Shown: in pieces, positions 17,089 to 26,700 of the stretch
Numbering within the stretch: the stretch's first letter is position 1
How the letters are laid out: every line of letters starts with the position of its first letter
Source: an uncultured Lachnospiraceae bacterium
Lineage (GTDB): Bacteria; Bacillota; Clostridia; Lachnospirales; Lachnospiraceae
Direction of reading: 5' to 3'
Assembly (NCBI GenBank): GCA_910583835.1
Contig: CAJTYM010000006.1
Coordinates: 55,917-119,916 of the forward strand
DNA: 64,000 bases
Program-made: the position numbers and the translations under genes
Notes under the pieces: model-generated
Told to the model about the DNA's origin: nothing
The model's input: only the letters and a program-made list of their open reading frames with translations
Database searches by the model: none

Positions 17089-19692
17089 ATGAAATTAAAA
17101 AGAAATTGGAAGCGAAAAATTGCAAGAATTCTTGCCGCAGTGATGATATTGACATGTGTGCCTCTATATGATTGCCAGGGAGTAAAGGCGGCAAGTTTTT
17201 ATACCGGTAGTATTACGGAAGATAGCCTCGGCGTATTTCAAATAGAGGATGGGGTTCTTGTTGGTTATACCGGAGAGGGTGGAGATGTGGTAATACCATC
17301 AGAAATTAATGGGAACAAAGTGACGGTTATTGGAGAGGATGTGTTTTACGGCTGTGACAGTTTAAGAAGCGTAAGCATACCGAATAGCGTAACAAGTATT
17401 GAGTCGGGGGCGTTTGCTGATTGCAGTAATTTAAAGAGTGTAGGTATTCCGGGAAGCGTGACAAAAATTGGAGCTGCAGCATTTGATTACTGCAGCAGTT
17501 TAAAGAGCATAGACATTCCGGGAAGCGTGACAGATATCGGGAGTTGGGCATTTCGCTGTTGTGAGAGTTTAGAGGGCATAAGCATTCCCAAGAGTGTGAC
17601 AAGCATCGGGACGTATGTGTTCCAGGGTTGTTACAATCTAGAAAGTATTAAGGTAGATGCGGCAAATCCCATATATGACAGTAGGGAAAACTGTAATGCG
17701 CTTATTATGACAAGCCTTAACGTACTGATAAAGGGGTGCAATAATACAATTATTCCGGAAGGTGTGACGGGTATTGAAATTTGGGCATTTTCCGGCTGTG
17801 ACAGATTAGAGAGTATCAGTATTCCGTATGGCGTGGAAACTATCGGAACTTTTGCATTTGCCGACTGTAAAAATTTAAAGAGCATAAGCATCCCGGATAG
17901 TGTGACGAGTATCCAATTGGGAGCTTTTGATGACTGCAATAGTTTGGAGAGCATAATCATTCCGAAAAGTGTGATAAGCATCGGAGAAGAGGGGGGAGAG
18001 TCTTTTGGAACGGAGGGAATATTCTGTAGTTGCAGTAATTTGGCGGATATAAGAGTGGAAGAGGGTAATCCGGTATATGACAGCAGGAATAATTGTAATG
18101 CTATTATTGAGACAAAAACTAACAAACTTATCAGTGGCTGTAAGAATACAATAATTCCGGATAATGTGGTGAGTATCGGGAATGACGCCTTTAATGGCTG
18201 CAGTAATTTAGAGAGCATAAGTATTCCGGAAAGTGTGACGAGCATCGGAGATGGGGCATTTGCTGATTGCAGCAGTTTAAAAAGTATAAACATTCCGAAA
18301 AGTGTGACGAGCATCGGGGAGTATTCATTGGGATATTTCGAGTTGGAGAAAATTCCTAATTTTATCATATATGGTATTTCCGGATCTGAAGCCGAGACGT
18401 ATGCAAAAAATAATGGGATGGACTTCCGTTTATTTTCAGGAGAAGAAAGCGGGCATATTCCCGTTACAGAAGTAAGGATTGTAACACCCGAGGACGGCAT
18501 AGAAGACGGAAAAATAGAAGTAGGGAAAAATTTTGTTTTATCTGCGCAAATTATCCCATCTAATGCAACAAACCAGAAAGTATTATGGAAAAGCAGTAAT
18601 CCGGAAATTGCAGAGATTACGCAAGAAGGGGCTGTAACAACGGTTGGAGTCGGGGATGTGGTTTTCACGGTTACATCAGAAGATGGAGAAAAACAGGCGG
18701 AATATAAAGTCCGGGTAGTTCAAAAGACGGAAATTCTCACAGCATACGTCTACAAACTAAACGCCGATAAAACCACCATAACAATTACAAAATGCACATC
18801 ATCCGCTACAGACGTCATAATTCCATCATCCATTGACGGCTATGCGGTTACAGGAATAGACGAAAAAGCTTTTCAAAATATATCATCCATGAAAACGGTT
18901 TCATTTCCTGCAGGGCTAAAAAATATCGGTCAATACGCATTTGAAGGCTGCACGGCTTTAACAACGGTAGTTCTGCCGGATTCACTGATAAACCTTGGTG
19001 AGTATGCATTTAAAGGCTGTGTGTCATTGCAGTCGGCAAAGTTGAATGCAGGCCGGAAAAATGTCACAGAAGGGCTTTTTAGCGGATGTAGCTCCTTGAG
19101 CAGCGTAATATTGCCGGACTCGGTACAATATATAAGGCCAAATGCATTTAGAGGATGTACTTCACTGAAAACATTAAATCTTCCGAAATCAATCTCAATA
19201 ATTTTTGCTAATGCATTTTTAGATTCCGGCATCAAAAATATCATATATCAAGGGACAAGCGCTGACTGGAAAACGATAACGATTGCTGCAGCAGGAAATA
19301 CATCATTCCTGAATGCTGTCGTAACAGGTTCAGATGGCAAAACATTCTCCGCTGACAAAAGCAGATGGAATGCAGAAAATCCGGTGAAAAAGCCATCCGT
19401 ACCAAAAGTGAAATCTTTCAAAGCAAAAGCAGGAAGAAAGAGGTTAACGCTGTCATGGAAAAAACTCTCCGGAGCTTCCGGATATCAAGTCCAGATCAGC
19501 ACAAAAAAGAACTTTAAGGGCGCAAAGATAAAACCCATATCCAAATCTAAGAGAAGTTATACAAAAAAAGGCTTAAAAGCAAAAAAAATGTATTATGCAC
19601 GTATCAGAGCATATAAAACCTATAAAGATGCAAATGGAAAAACACAAAAATCATACGGAAAATGGTCTATGGTAAGAAAAAAGACGAAATAG
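17089..19692 (+). CDS. Large BspA-type LRR surface protein with Ig-like and fibronectin-like domains
   Basis: An 867-residue exported protein. Signal at about residues 8-33 (ARILAAVMILTCVPLYDCQG), LRR_5 array at about 60-440 with units such as VTSIGDGAFADCSSLKSINI, a BIG_2 Ig-like domain at about 455-545 (VLWKSSNPEIAEITQEGAV), a second LRR array at about 560-730, and a basic fibronectin-like C-terminus at about 770-867 (RLTLSWKKLSGASGYQVQIS, YYARIRAYK, ending KKTK). There is no LPXTG motif, membrane anchor or SLH domain; the lysine-rich tail shared with other proteins here may hold it to anionic wall polymers. The likely role is adhesion; this is inference. Confidence 0.88.
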   Translation: MKLKRNWKRKIARILAAVMILTCVPLYDCQGVKAASFYTGSITEDSLGVFQIEDGVLVGYTGEGGDVVIPSEINGNKVTVIGEDVFYGCDSLRSVSIPNSVTSIESGAFADCSNLKSVGIPGSVTKIGAAAFDYCSSLKSIDIPGSVTDIGSWAFRCCESLEGISIPKSVTSIGTYVFQGCYNLESIKVDAANPIYDSRENCNALIMTSLNVLIKGCNNTIIPEGVTGIEIWAFSGCDRLESISIPYGVETIGTFAFADCKNLKSISIPDSVTSIQLGAFDDCNSLESIIIPKSVISIGEEGGESFGTEGIFCSCSNLADIRVEEGNPVYDSRNNCNAIIETKTNKLISGCKNTIIPDNVVSIGNDAFNGCSNLESISIPESVTSIGDGAFADCSSLKSINIPKSVTSIGEYSLGYFELEKIPNFIIYGISGSEAETYAKNNGMDFRLFSGEESGHIPVTEVRIVTPEDGIEDGKIEVGKNFVLSAQIIPSNATNQKVLWKSSNPEIAEITQEGAVTTVGVGDVVFTVTSEDGEKQAEYKVRVVQKTEILTAYVYKLNADKTTITITKCTSSATDVIIPSSIDGYAVTGIDEKAFQNISSMKTVSFPAGLKNIGQYAFEGCTALTTVVLPDSLINLGEYAFKGCVSLQSAKLNAGRKNVTEGLFSGCSSLSSVILPDSVQYIRPNAFRGCTSLKTLNLPKSISIIFANAFLDSGIKNIIYQGTSADWKTITIAAAGNTSFLNAVVTGSDGKTFSADKSRWNAENPVKKPSVPKVKSFKAKAGRKRLTLSWKKLSGASGYQVQISTKKNFKGAKIKPISKSKRSYTKKGLKAKKMYYARIRAYKTYKDANGKTQKSYGKWSMVRKKTK

Positions 19693-19704
19693 ATTAAACG
19701 TATG

Positions 19705-19839
19705 CGTTGCATTGCTTCGGCGGTTAAATATCGCAATATTTATTCTGCGTCAAATTTTGTGAAAGGACTGAAAAAAGGAAAGGCTGTGGTTTTTAGCGGA
19801 TATGGTTTAAGATTGAAATCAAAGAACAGATTGCGATGA
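19705..19839 (+). pseudogene. Relic of a fibronectin-like C-terminal module
   Basis: The 177-base gap between the two big LRR genes has no intact gene. One frame reads SASNFVKGLKKGKAVVFSGY and then stops, matching the module read as SKSMKGLKKGKVYYV in the 16263 pseudogene. Bases 19761-19783 are identical to 16821-16843. This looks like a leftover of a lost or recombined surface-protein gene. Confidence 0.4.
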
Positions 19840-19869
19840 AGTATATAAAAATTTAGGAAGGAGATTTGC

Positions 19870-22800
19870 ATGTACAAAAAAATTTTGGCAGGAATAGTAT
19901 CAATAATTTTAATTGTAAATTTAATTTATTTTCCTAGCATTGCAAGTGAGTATGCCGATACAGTGGATACTATTGCAAAAGACACTGGAAATGATTTGAT
20001 ATTTCAAGATTATACATACAAGCTTAATGATAATAATGAAGTTGTGATTGTAAAATATATGGGCAGTGATGTTTCTGTCGCTATTCCATCATCTATAGAG
20101 GATAAAGAAGTAACAATAGTAGGGGCTTCTGCTTTCTCAGGATGCAAAAGTTTGACAGAACTAAATATTCCAGATACGGTTACAAAAATTGAACATCATG
20201 CTTTTTTTGAATGCAGTCGGCTGAACTCCATAAGATTATCCGAATCGCTCAAGGAAATGGGGGATAACGCATTTGGAAAGTGTACGTCTTTGCCCAGCAT
20301 AGAGATACCGAAGTCGTTGGAAAAATGTGAGAAGACGCACGATATACTTGACGGAACGGCAGGAGGACCGTTTGATAGCTGCGCGAGCCTGAAAACGGTA
20401 ACGTTTGAAAATGGAACGGACAAGATAGCGGAAAACATGTTTTCGGGCTGCACTGGTCTGGAAAGCATAGAGATACCGGAAACAGTGACAAAGATCAACA
20501 GGGCGGCGTTTTCGTTGGCAGAGAATCTGAAAACGGTGGAACTGCCAGAGGGATTGAGCCAGATAGAGTGGGCGGCGTTTGCGCACTGCAGGTCTTTGGA
20601 GGGAGTGGTTATCCCGGATAAGGTGGAGCGAATTGCGTCTCTTGCATTTTACGACTGTAAGAATTTAAGTTCAGTAAAGCTGTCCGAATCGCTCAAGGAA
20701 ATGGGGGATAACGCATTTGGAAAGTGTACGTCTTTGCCCAGCATAGAGATACCGAAGTCGTTGGAAAAATGTGAGAAGACGCACGATATACTTGACGGAA
20801 CGGCAGGAGGACCGTTTGATAGCTGCGCGAGCCTGAAAACGGTAACGTTTGAAAATGGAACGGACAAGATAGCGGAAAACATGTTTTCGGGCTGCACTGG
20901 TCTGGAAAGCATAGAGATACCGGAAACAGTGACAAAGATCAACAGGGCGGCGTTTTCGTTGGCAGAGAATCTGAAAACGGTGGAACTGCCAGAGGGATTG
21001 AGCCAGATAGAGTGGGCGGCGTTTGCGCACTGCAGGTCTTTGGAGGGAGTGGTTATCCCGGATAAGGTGGAGCGAATTGCAGATTTGGCATTTTACGATT
21101 GTAAAAACTTAAAATCTATAGAACTTTCAAGTACTCTTAAAACAATCGGAGAAAATGTATTTGGCAAATGCGAAAATTTACTTGTTTATTGTAACTATCA
21201 TACAAATCATCCAATTTATTGTATTGATAACAATCTTCCATTTGCCCCATCTGATTCAGGGTATAACGATACAGAAAATCTGATGATTGATAGGAAGAAA
21301 TCAATGTATGCTGCAAATATAAATAGTGCGACTTCTAATGGCTGTGTTCCTATCAATATAAATTATTCGGTAAAGAGAAAATGGACAAATGAAATATCCA
21401 ACCAGAAAATAGTGGCGTATATTCCCCGGTTTACAGATTTAATGGAAGACACCGTTCAGTTAGATGGTAAGTTTATTGATGATTATACTTATGATGAACA
21501 AACGAGGAGATTAACCATACCGACTGGGAAAGATGCGGGTAAAATTGTGTATAATATAAAGATTAAATCGAAGGAACCGATTATATCTTATGCTTATTTA
21601 TCTGCAAATAAAAACGGAAACACGGAAATAGAAAATATTGACGTGATTAATGAGGCATTTCAGGGTATTACAATTTCAGCTGCGGAGACAGTGGGCAGTA
21701 AGGAGTTTGATATTTCCGGCATTGGTCCCGTTGATTCTGCTATTGATATTTATCTGGATGGGAATAAAATAAAAACTGTAAATTCATCTAAAACTGGTTC
21801 CTGGTCTGCAGATGTTTCTTTGGAGGCGCCGGTTGATAATTATGTTTACAGTATGGAAGCGAAATCAATTGACGAGTATGGAACGGAAATCAGTGCAGCT
21901 ACTAATGTCTCATATAGGATTTCAGCCCCTAAACTTCATACGTTTAAGGTGAAGTATCAGGAACATGAAGAGACAAAATCCTGTGATTTATTGAATGCAA
22001 AAGAAGTGAAACCAAAAATATATTATGTGCCGGAATGTAAATTTAAGTTTCAGGTGGGATTTGATAATGCCGAAAAAATAGATAAAGTGTATGTGACCAG
22101 TACCAGGAATAATGAGAAGAAAACTATTGAAGCAATTTATGATTCGCAGACCGGAATGTATTTGACAGACCAGTATTTTGACAAAGACAATCCGTCTTAT
22201 GTCCCGGGTACGCTGAGCGTTGACTACACGGAAAAGAAAACTCCTGTCATCGTATCAGAAAGTTATGATGTTCAACCGATTAAAAATATGCTTGATAAGA
22301 ATCTGCAGAATGCCGAGATAGAATATGTCACGAAAGAGGAAAATAAAATTGAAGCAAATATAGACCTGTCATCTGTTTTCCAAGACGTTTCTGATGCTGT
22401 GATAAATGCCAGTGTAGAATATATTGATGTGGAAGTGGGGACCTCTGCCAGTGATATATTAGATGGTCTTGGTTTTACAAAAGATGCACTTTCGTATGTC
22501 GTGCCTGGAGTAGATGACAAAAAATATATTTATAATGTTGACTGGTCAGACCCAGAGAATCTTTTAATGGCCGCTTACGACGTCTCTGAAGGTGTAAGCA
22601 AGATTGCGTCTTTCCAGTTGAAAATGAATGAGAATATTAACCTGGAAAGCTATGTAAAGCTGTTTGACAAAGCTGAAAAAATTTCCGGCATTTCCAAAAC
22701 GTTGAAAGCTGTTTATAATATGTATGGAATATACAAAGATAATGCAGAATTAGAGAAAGAAATCATGCAGTCCGGTACGATTAAAAATAAAGGGGAAGCA

Positions 22801-24249
22801 TTGAGAAAAGCTAACGAGTTAAAATACGATAGGTATGCGTTTACGGCTGTGATGATGGTTCTGCCATTGATAGCGGCAGGTCCCGAAATGGCAGCAGCAG
22901 GAGTGGTCTTTTCCGGGATTCTCAGTATCATGTCTGCGCTGTCCGATGTTATCTTTGATATGAGAATAGCCCAATATAAAGGAGGAATATTTAAGCCGAA
23001 TTGGGTGATAGATCCCAGTGGCATTGTAACAGATTGGCAGACAAAAGAACCAATGGAAAATGCCGTAGTCACCGCGTATTGGATACCATATGATGATACA
23101 GAGGATTTTTGGGACAAGCCCCCTGCTTTTGATAATTTTGGCACGGTTTGGAATGCGCTTGAGTACGAGCAGATGAATCCCTTGCTTACGAATGCTGATG
23201 GCAAGTATGCATGGGATGTCCCTGAGGGATGGTGGCGAGTAAAATGCGAAAAGGATGGCTATGAGACAGTATGGACGGAGTGGATGACAGTTCCGCCGGT
23301 CCAGACAGAAGTTGATATATTATTGGCAAAAGAATCAGCAAAGTATGCATATGAAATAAATCCCGATAAAACAACCATAACCATAACAAAATGCAATTCA
23401 TCCGAAGCCAATATCACGATACCGTCTAGTATTGACGGATATGCAGTTACAGGCATCGGGGAGTATATTTTTGAAAATGCACAGTTTTTAAAAATATTAA
23501 CTATTCCGAAGTCTGTCTTAATTATATATAAAAATGCATTTTTAAATTCTGGCATATCCGGCATTGAGTATGAAGGGACCAGTGAAGATTGGCAGAAAAT
23601 CCATATCTATGAGGAAGGAAATACGGTCTTTTTAAATGCAAAGGTAGCAGGTGCAGATGGAAAATCGTTTTCTGCTGATAAAAATAAATGGCAGGAAAAG
23701 CCCCAAAAGCCCTCAAACCCCCACCAGCTGACCGTAACAAATTCCCTCAAAAAAACCTTCGGAAGCAAAGCATTCAGTGTAAACGCCTATTCTCCAACAG
23801 GCGCAAAACTAAGCTATGTTTCCGACAATCCTAAAGTGGCAAAAGCAGATAACAATGGAAAGGTAACAATTACCGGCGTTGGAAAGGCTGTCATTACCAT
23901 AACCGCCAATGCAGACGAAAAATACGCTGCGGCGAGCGCAAAGACAGCCATAACCGTAATACCCAAAAATATCAGCGGGGTCAAAGCAAAGGCAAAGTCT
24001 GGCGGCAAATGCAAGGTAAGCTGGAAAAAAGCTTCCAAGGTATCTGGCTATCAGATTCGCTATTCCGCAAAGAGCAGCATGAAATCCAGCAGGACAGCGA
24101 AAGCTGCCGGTGCGGGAAAATCCGGTATCACCTTGAAAAAGCTAAAGAAAGGAAAAAAATATTATATACAGGTCCGGGCTTATCAGAAAGTAAACGGAAC
24201 CACATATTATGGCAATTGGAGCGGGAAAAAGAAAGTAAAAATAAGATAA
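19870..24249 (+). CDS. Very large BspA-type LRR surface protein with internal duplication
   Basis: A 1,459-residue exported protein. Signal at residues 1-27; LRR_5 array at about 45-440; a central region of about 450-1040 with Ig-like beta stretches and a hydrophobic stretch near 990-1025; a carboxypeptidase-regulatory-like domain at about 1045-1160 (GIVTDWQTKEPMENAVVTAY, NADGKYAWDVPEGWWRV); a short LRR cap; a BIG_2-like domain near 1285-1360; and the basic fibronectin-like tail from 1365 (CKVSWKKASKVSGYQIRYS, YYIQVRAYQ). Inside the LRR array 398 bases are repeated exactly (20239-20636 and 20683-21080). The start follows AGGAAGGAG. The likely role is adhesion or host interaction; no enzyme motif is seen. 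Confidence 0.87.
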   Translation: MYKKILAGIVSIILIVNLIYFPSIASEYADTVDTIAKDTGNDLIFQDYTYKLNDNNEVVIVKYMGSDVSVAIPSSIEDKEVTIVGASAFSGCKSLTELNIPDTVTKIEHHAFFECSRLNSIRLSESLKEMGDNAFGKCTSLPSIEIPKSLEKCEKTHDILDGTAGGPFDSCASLKTVTFENGTDKIAENMFSGCTGLESIEIPETVTKINRAAFSLAENLKTVELPEGLSQIEWAAFAHCRSLEGVVIPDKVERIASLAFYDCKNLSSVKLSESLKEMGDNAFGKCTSLPSIEIPKSLEKCEKTHDILDGTAGGPFDSCASLKTVTFENGTDKIAENMFSGCTGLESIEIPETVTKINRAAFSLAENLKTVELPEGLSQIEWAAFAHCRSLEGVVIPDKVERIADLAFYDCKNLKSIELSSTLKTIGENVFGKCENLLVYCNYHTNHPIYCIDNNLPFAPSDSGYNDTENLMIDRKKSMYAANINSATSNGCVPININYSVKRKWTNEISNQKIVAYIPRFTDLMEDTVQLDGKFIDDYTYDEQTRRLTIPTGKDAGKIVYNIKIKSKEPIISYAYLSANKNGNTEIENIDVINEAFQGITISAAETVGSKEFDISGIGPVDSAIDIYLDGNKIKTVNSSKTGSWSADVSLEAPVDNYVYSMEAKSIDEYGTEISAATNVSYRISAPKLHTFKVKYQEHEETKSCDLLNAKEVKPKIYYVPECKFKFQVGFDNAEKIDKVYVTSTRNNEKKTIEAIYDSQTGMYLTDQYFDKDNPSYVPGTLSVDYTEKKTPVIVSESYDVQPIKNMLDKNLQNAEIEYVTKEENKIEANIDLSSVFQDVSDAVINASVEYIDVEVGTSASDILDGLGFTKDALSYVVPGVDDKKYIYNVDWSDPENLLMAAYDVSEGVSKIASFQLKMNENINLESYVKLFDKAEKISGISKTLKAVYNMYGIYKDNAELEKEIMQSGTIKNKGEALRKANELKYDRYAFTAVMMVLPLIAAGPEMAAAGVVFSGILSIMSALSDVIFDMRIAQYKGGIFKPNWVIDPSGIVTDWQTKEPMENAVVTAYWIPYDDTEDFWDKPPAFDNFGTVWNALEYEQMNPLLTNADGKYAWDVPEGWWRVKCEKDGYETVWTEWMTVPPVQTEVDILLAKESAKYAYEINPDKTTITITKCNSSEANITIPSSIDGYAVTGIGEYIFENAQFLKILTIPKSVLIIYKNAFLNSGISGIEYEGTSEDWQKIHIYEEGNTVFLNAKVAGADGKSFSADKNKWQEKPQKPSNPHQLTVTNSLKKTFGSKAFSVNAYSPTGAKLSYVSDNPKVAKADNNGKVTITGVGKAVITITANADEKYAAASAKTAITVIPKNISGVKAKAKSGGKCKVSWKKASKVSGYQIRYSAKSSMKSSRTAKAAGAGKSGITLKKLKKGKKYYIQVRAYQKVNGTTYYGNWSGKKKVKIR
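20239..21080 (+). repeat. Tandem in-frame duplication, exact over 398 bp
   Basis: 20239-20636 and 20683-21080 are identical base by base; the period is 444 bp (148 codons). The 46 bases between the copies and those after the second are homologous but diverged, which fits unequal crossing-over or gene conversion that is recent on an evolutionary scale. Confidence 0.95.
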
Positions 24250-24285
24250 CGGTTTTGCACCGATAAATTGAATTATTTTATATAT

Positions 24286-24324
24286 GAGGAAAAGGCATAC
24301 GCAGCGGTGACATGCCTTTTCCTC
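24286..24324. terminator. Bidirectional terminator between convergent genes
   Basis: gaggaaaaggcat at 24286-24298 pairs perfectly with atgccttttcctc at 24312-24324. The large LRR gene and the Uma2-family gene converge here. Confidence 0.75.
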
Positions 24325-24327
24325 TGC

Positions 24328-24894
24328 TCAAATGTTCAGCAGATTGGCAATATCTGAAAAACTGATATATAAATCGTCATAGATATTAACCTTGATTGTG
24401 GAATCAAAAGAATATTGGATGTTCAGCAAATTTCCCTCAAAATAGTTCACAGTAATGGTCTTTCTCCGCGGATCCACAATCCAATACTCACGAACTCCAG
24501 CATTTTTATAATAGTAAAGCTTGCGGATGTAATCCTCTGACGGATTGCTGGGGGAAACAATTTCAATGATGAAGTCTGGGGCGCCATTGCAGCGCTTTCC
24601 ATCCAGCTTATCTTTGTCACAGATAACCATAATGTCAGGCTGAACAATTGTAAGGGGTTTGTCCGACAGCTTTACATCAAACGGAGCGCTGAATACCTGG
24701 CAGGCTCCTTTTTTGCTTTTGATGTAGTTATAGAAAATATATGATAACTCCATAGATAGCGTTTGATGTATCTGTGATGGGCTGCCCATATCATAGACAA
24801 CACCATCAAAGACTTCTGCCCTCCTGTTTTCCGGCAGAGCTTCGTACTGCTCCAGAGTAATTGTTTCCGTTTGCGGTTGTAATGCTGGTGGCAT
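24328..24894 (-). CDS. Uma2-family (DUF820) PD-(D/E)XK nuclease-like protein
   Basis: A 188-residue protein of the Uma2 family. LEQYEALPENRRAEVFDGVVYDM is the N-terminal hallmark, VQPDIMVICDKDKLD supplies the acidic residues of the restriction-endonuclease-like fold, DFIIEIVSPSNPSEDYIRK the E-x-V/K-type core, and EYWIVDPRRKTITVN the last strand. Biochemical function is not established for most members, which are common in cyanobacteria and found sporadically in Clostridia. ATG 24894 is preferred because AGGAAAGGAAG lies seven bases upstream; ATG 24918 overlaps that site. It is divergent from the esterase gene. Confidence 0.87.
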   Translation of the reverse strand: MPPALQPQTETITLEQYEALPENRRAEVFDGVVYDMGSPSQIHQTLSMELSYIFYNYIKSKKGACQVFSAPFDVKLSDKPLTIVQPDIMVICDKDKLDGKRCNGAPDFIIEIVSPSNPSEDYIRKLYYYKNAGVREYWIVDPRRKTITVNYFEGNLLNIQYSFDSTIKVNIYDDLYISFSDIANLLNI

Positions 24895-24981
24895 AGTAAC
24901 ACTTCCTTTCCTGGTCATTGTATGCGGTTATCGTGCCTGGCTGGCATTAAGCAGCTGTATCATTTCCTTCATCTTGCTTAG

Positions 24982-25010
24982 ACTATACACAACAATACAC
25001 AATAAATCAA
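24982..25010 (-). promoter_or_regulatory. Promoter of the Uma2-family gene
   Basis: Read on the minus strand: TTGATT (plus 25005-25010), a 17-base spacer, and TATAGT (plus 24982-24987), about 90 bases before the start codon. Confidence 0.5.
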
Positions 25011-25112
25011 GAAAAATAATATTTTTTACCGGTCGCCGTATTTGATATTCCCCATGAACAAGAACCGCATATTATATAATATACAATTATAGTATTAAGG
25101 GAGAATGATATT

Positions 25113-26060
25113 ATGAAACGATGCGTTCCGCTGGAACCGGCTGCTGAAGAAGTTTGTAATCAAAGTTCCGTACCTCCGCTGATTTTTCAGCTTCCGCCAG
25201 AGCAAGGCAGAAGGGTATTGGAAGAAGCACAGGATACGCCTGTATATAAATATCCTGCAGAAATATCCTCTGACTGCATAAACACTGGAATATGGGGCAG
25301 TATCCCAGTATATTTTATTGTGCCAAAGGGCAGACAAATCAGAAATGTTATATTCTATATTCACGGCGCAGGTTGGGTATTCGGAAGCTTTCATACACAC
25401 GAGAAACTGGTCAGAGAGCTTTCAGCGAGGACTGATTCACTGGTTGTCTTCCCTGAATATAGCCGCTCGCCGGAAGCAAAATATCCTACAGCAATTGAAC
25501 AGTGTTATTTTATCCTTTCTCATTTGAAAGAAATCATCGGGGAACGGTTAAAAATTGTCAATTGTCCTCCGCTGACAGTTGCAGGCGACAGTGTGGGCGG
25601 AAATATGGCAATCGCGATGGCGCTTATGTCAATAATGCGGCATGGTCCGGGCATTCACAAGCTGCTATTGTATTATCCGGTAACAAATGCCTGCTTTGAC
25701 ACACCGAGTTACCGTCAGTTCGCGACAGATTATTACCTGTACCGTGAAGGGATGAAATGGTTCTGGCAGCAATATACAAGCTCTATGGAGGACCGAAATC
25801 AGATAACAGCGTCTCCGTTGCGGGCGGGCTTGGATTGTTTGAAATGCTTTCCCCAGACGATGATTATCAATGGGCAGGCAGATGTATTGCGTAGTGAGGG
25901 AGAAGACTTTGCTGAAAAACTTCGGTGTGCCGGCGTGGATGTAACTTCTATTCAGATACAGGGGACCATACATGATTTTGTGCTGCTCAATGCACTGGAT
26001 CAGACGAATGCCTGCCGTGCTGCCATGGATGCGTCTGTCGGATGGCTGAACCGAAGTTAG
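25113..26060 (+). CDS. Alpha/beta hydrolase, hormone-sensitive-lipase-like esterase
   Basis: A 315-residue cytoplasmic carboxylesterase type. The oxyanion-hole motif HGAGW (near residue 83, HGGGW in most relatives), the nucleophile elbow GDSVGGN (Ser160), Asp257 in NGQADVL and His287 in TIHDF make a complete catalytic triad. No signal peptide is present. The start ATG 25113 has agggagaatgatatt before it, a fair ribosome site. It is divergent from the Uma2-family gene and not followed closely by any gene. The natural substrate, such as acetylated sugars or short-chain esters, cannot be told. Confidence 0.88.
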   Translation: MKRCVPLEPAAEEVCNQSSVPPLIFQLPPEQGRRVLEEAQDTPVYKYPAEISSDCINTGIWGSIPVYFIVPKGRQIRNVIFYIHGAGWVFGSFHTHEKLVRELSARTDSLVVFPEYSRSPEAKYPTAIEQCYFILSHLKEIIGERLKIVNCPPLTVAGDSVGGNMAIAMALMSIMRHGPGIHKLLLYYPVTNACFDTPSYRQFATDYYLYREGMKWFWQQYTSSMEDRNQITASPLRAGLDCLKCFPQTMIINGQADVLRSEGEDFAEKLRCAGVDVTSIQIQGTIHDFVLLNALDQTNACRAAMDASVGWLNRS

Positions 26061-26223
26061 ATGGGCTGCTTTCTCAATGCCTCGTGGGCATTCTCTGCCT
26101 TTTTGTTTCCCAAATCAGTGGGGTCTGTGTTTCAAATTTCAAAACCATTGATAAAGTATTGAAATATTGAAAAATATTGAAATAATAATGGTGAAAAATA
26201 ATACGAAGGGGGAAACAAAATAT

Positions 26224-26305
26224 GGTATTGGCACGCGTCGCTTTGCGTCACCTGCCATGTCGTCGGAAAGCATTCCAGAAATGCTTCGCATTTGCTTTCC
26301 TCCTG
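26224..26305 (+). repeat. Solo copy of the 82-bp double-hairpin repeat
   Basis: Matches, in opposite orientation, 36034-36115 and 36227-36306. Shared blocks are cacctgccatgtcgtcgg (linker) and aaatgcttcgcatttgc (hairpin with the GCTTCGC/GCGAAGC core). It splits what may have been one small gene. Confidence 0.8.
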
Positions 26306-26323
26306 AAAAAAGTATCAAAACAG

Positions 26324-26533
26324 ATGAGCATGAAAATTACTGGAGGACATACGGCTGTAGCATGGAAGCATGATAATTTTTATGCTAGCAGAGATGGGGT
26401 AGCTGGCTGGGAACTATATTGTCCTAAATCGAAACATACGTTAGTTCATATATACAATGGTCCAGCGCATGACGTTAGATATGGAACGGGAAGGACTTAT
26501 ATTTGCCCCCGAAACAAGTGTAACGCATTGTGA
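26324..26533 (+). CDS. Small cysteine-containing hypothetical protein, 5' end possibly replaced by a repeat
   Basis: An open frame of 69 residues (MSMKITGGHTAVAWKHD...) that ends ten bases before a strong terminator. Three cysteines occur in LYCPKS and YICPRNKC, suggestive of a zinc knuckle, but no family is recognised. It lacks a good ribosome site. An upstream start (ATG 26191, reading MVKNNTKGETK) is in another frame, and the 82-bp repeat lies between, so the gene may be disrupted by the repeat. It could be non-coding. Confidence 0.35.
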   Translation: MSMKITGGHTAVAWKHDNFYASRDGVAGWELYCPKSKHTLVHIYNGPAHDVRYGTGRTYICPRNKCNAL

Positions 26534-26543
26534 TAGTATGGAA

Positions 26544-26580
26544 CGGTGGCTATCGTGGCATTGCCACGATAGCCGTTTTT
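26544..26580 (+). terminator. Intrinsic terminator
   Basis: ggctatcgtggc at 26548-26559 pairs perfectly with gccacgatagcc at 26563-26574 across a three-base loop, then gttttt. Confidence 0.88.
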
Positions 26581-26700
26581 GCGCTATGTAAAAAAGATAT
26601 TATCATCTGTTCCTGCAATATCAGGGTGTTATTTAAGAAATAGTTTTTTAATGGCTATGGTTTGGATTTGGGATTACGAAGGGTATAAGGAGGGGATTAC

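Noticed and set aside
20196..21030. Repeated minus-strand open frames opposite the big LRR gene
   Set aside because: They are the antisense of the duplicated LRR segment, identical in both copies, with no ribosome sites; the plus-strand gene explains them.
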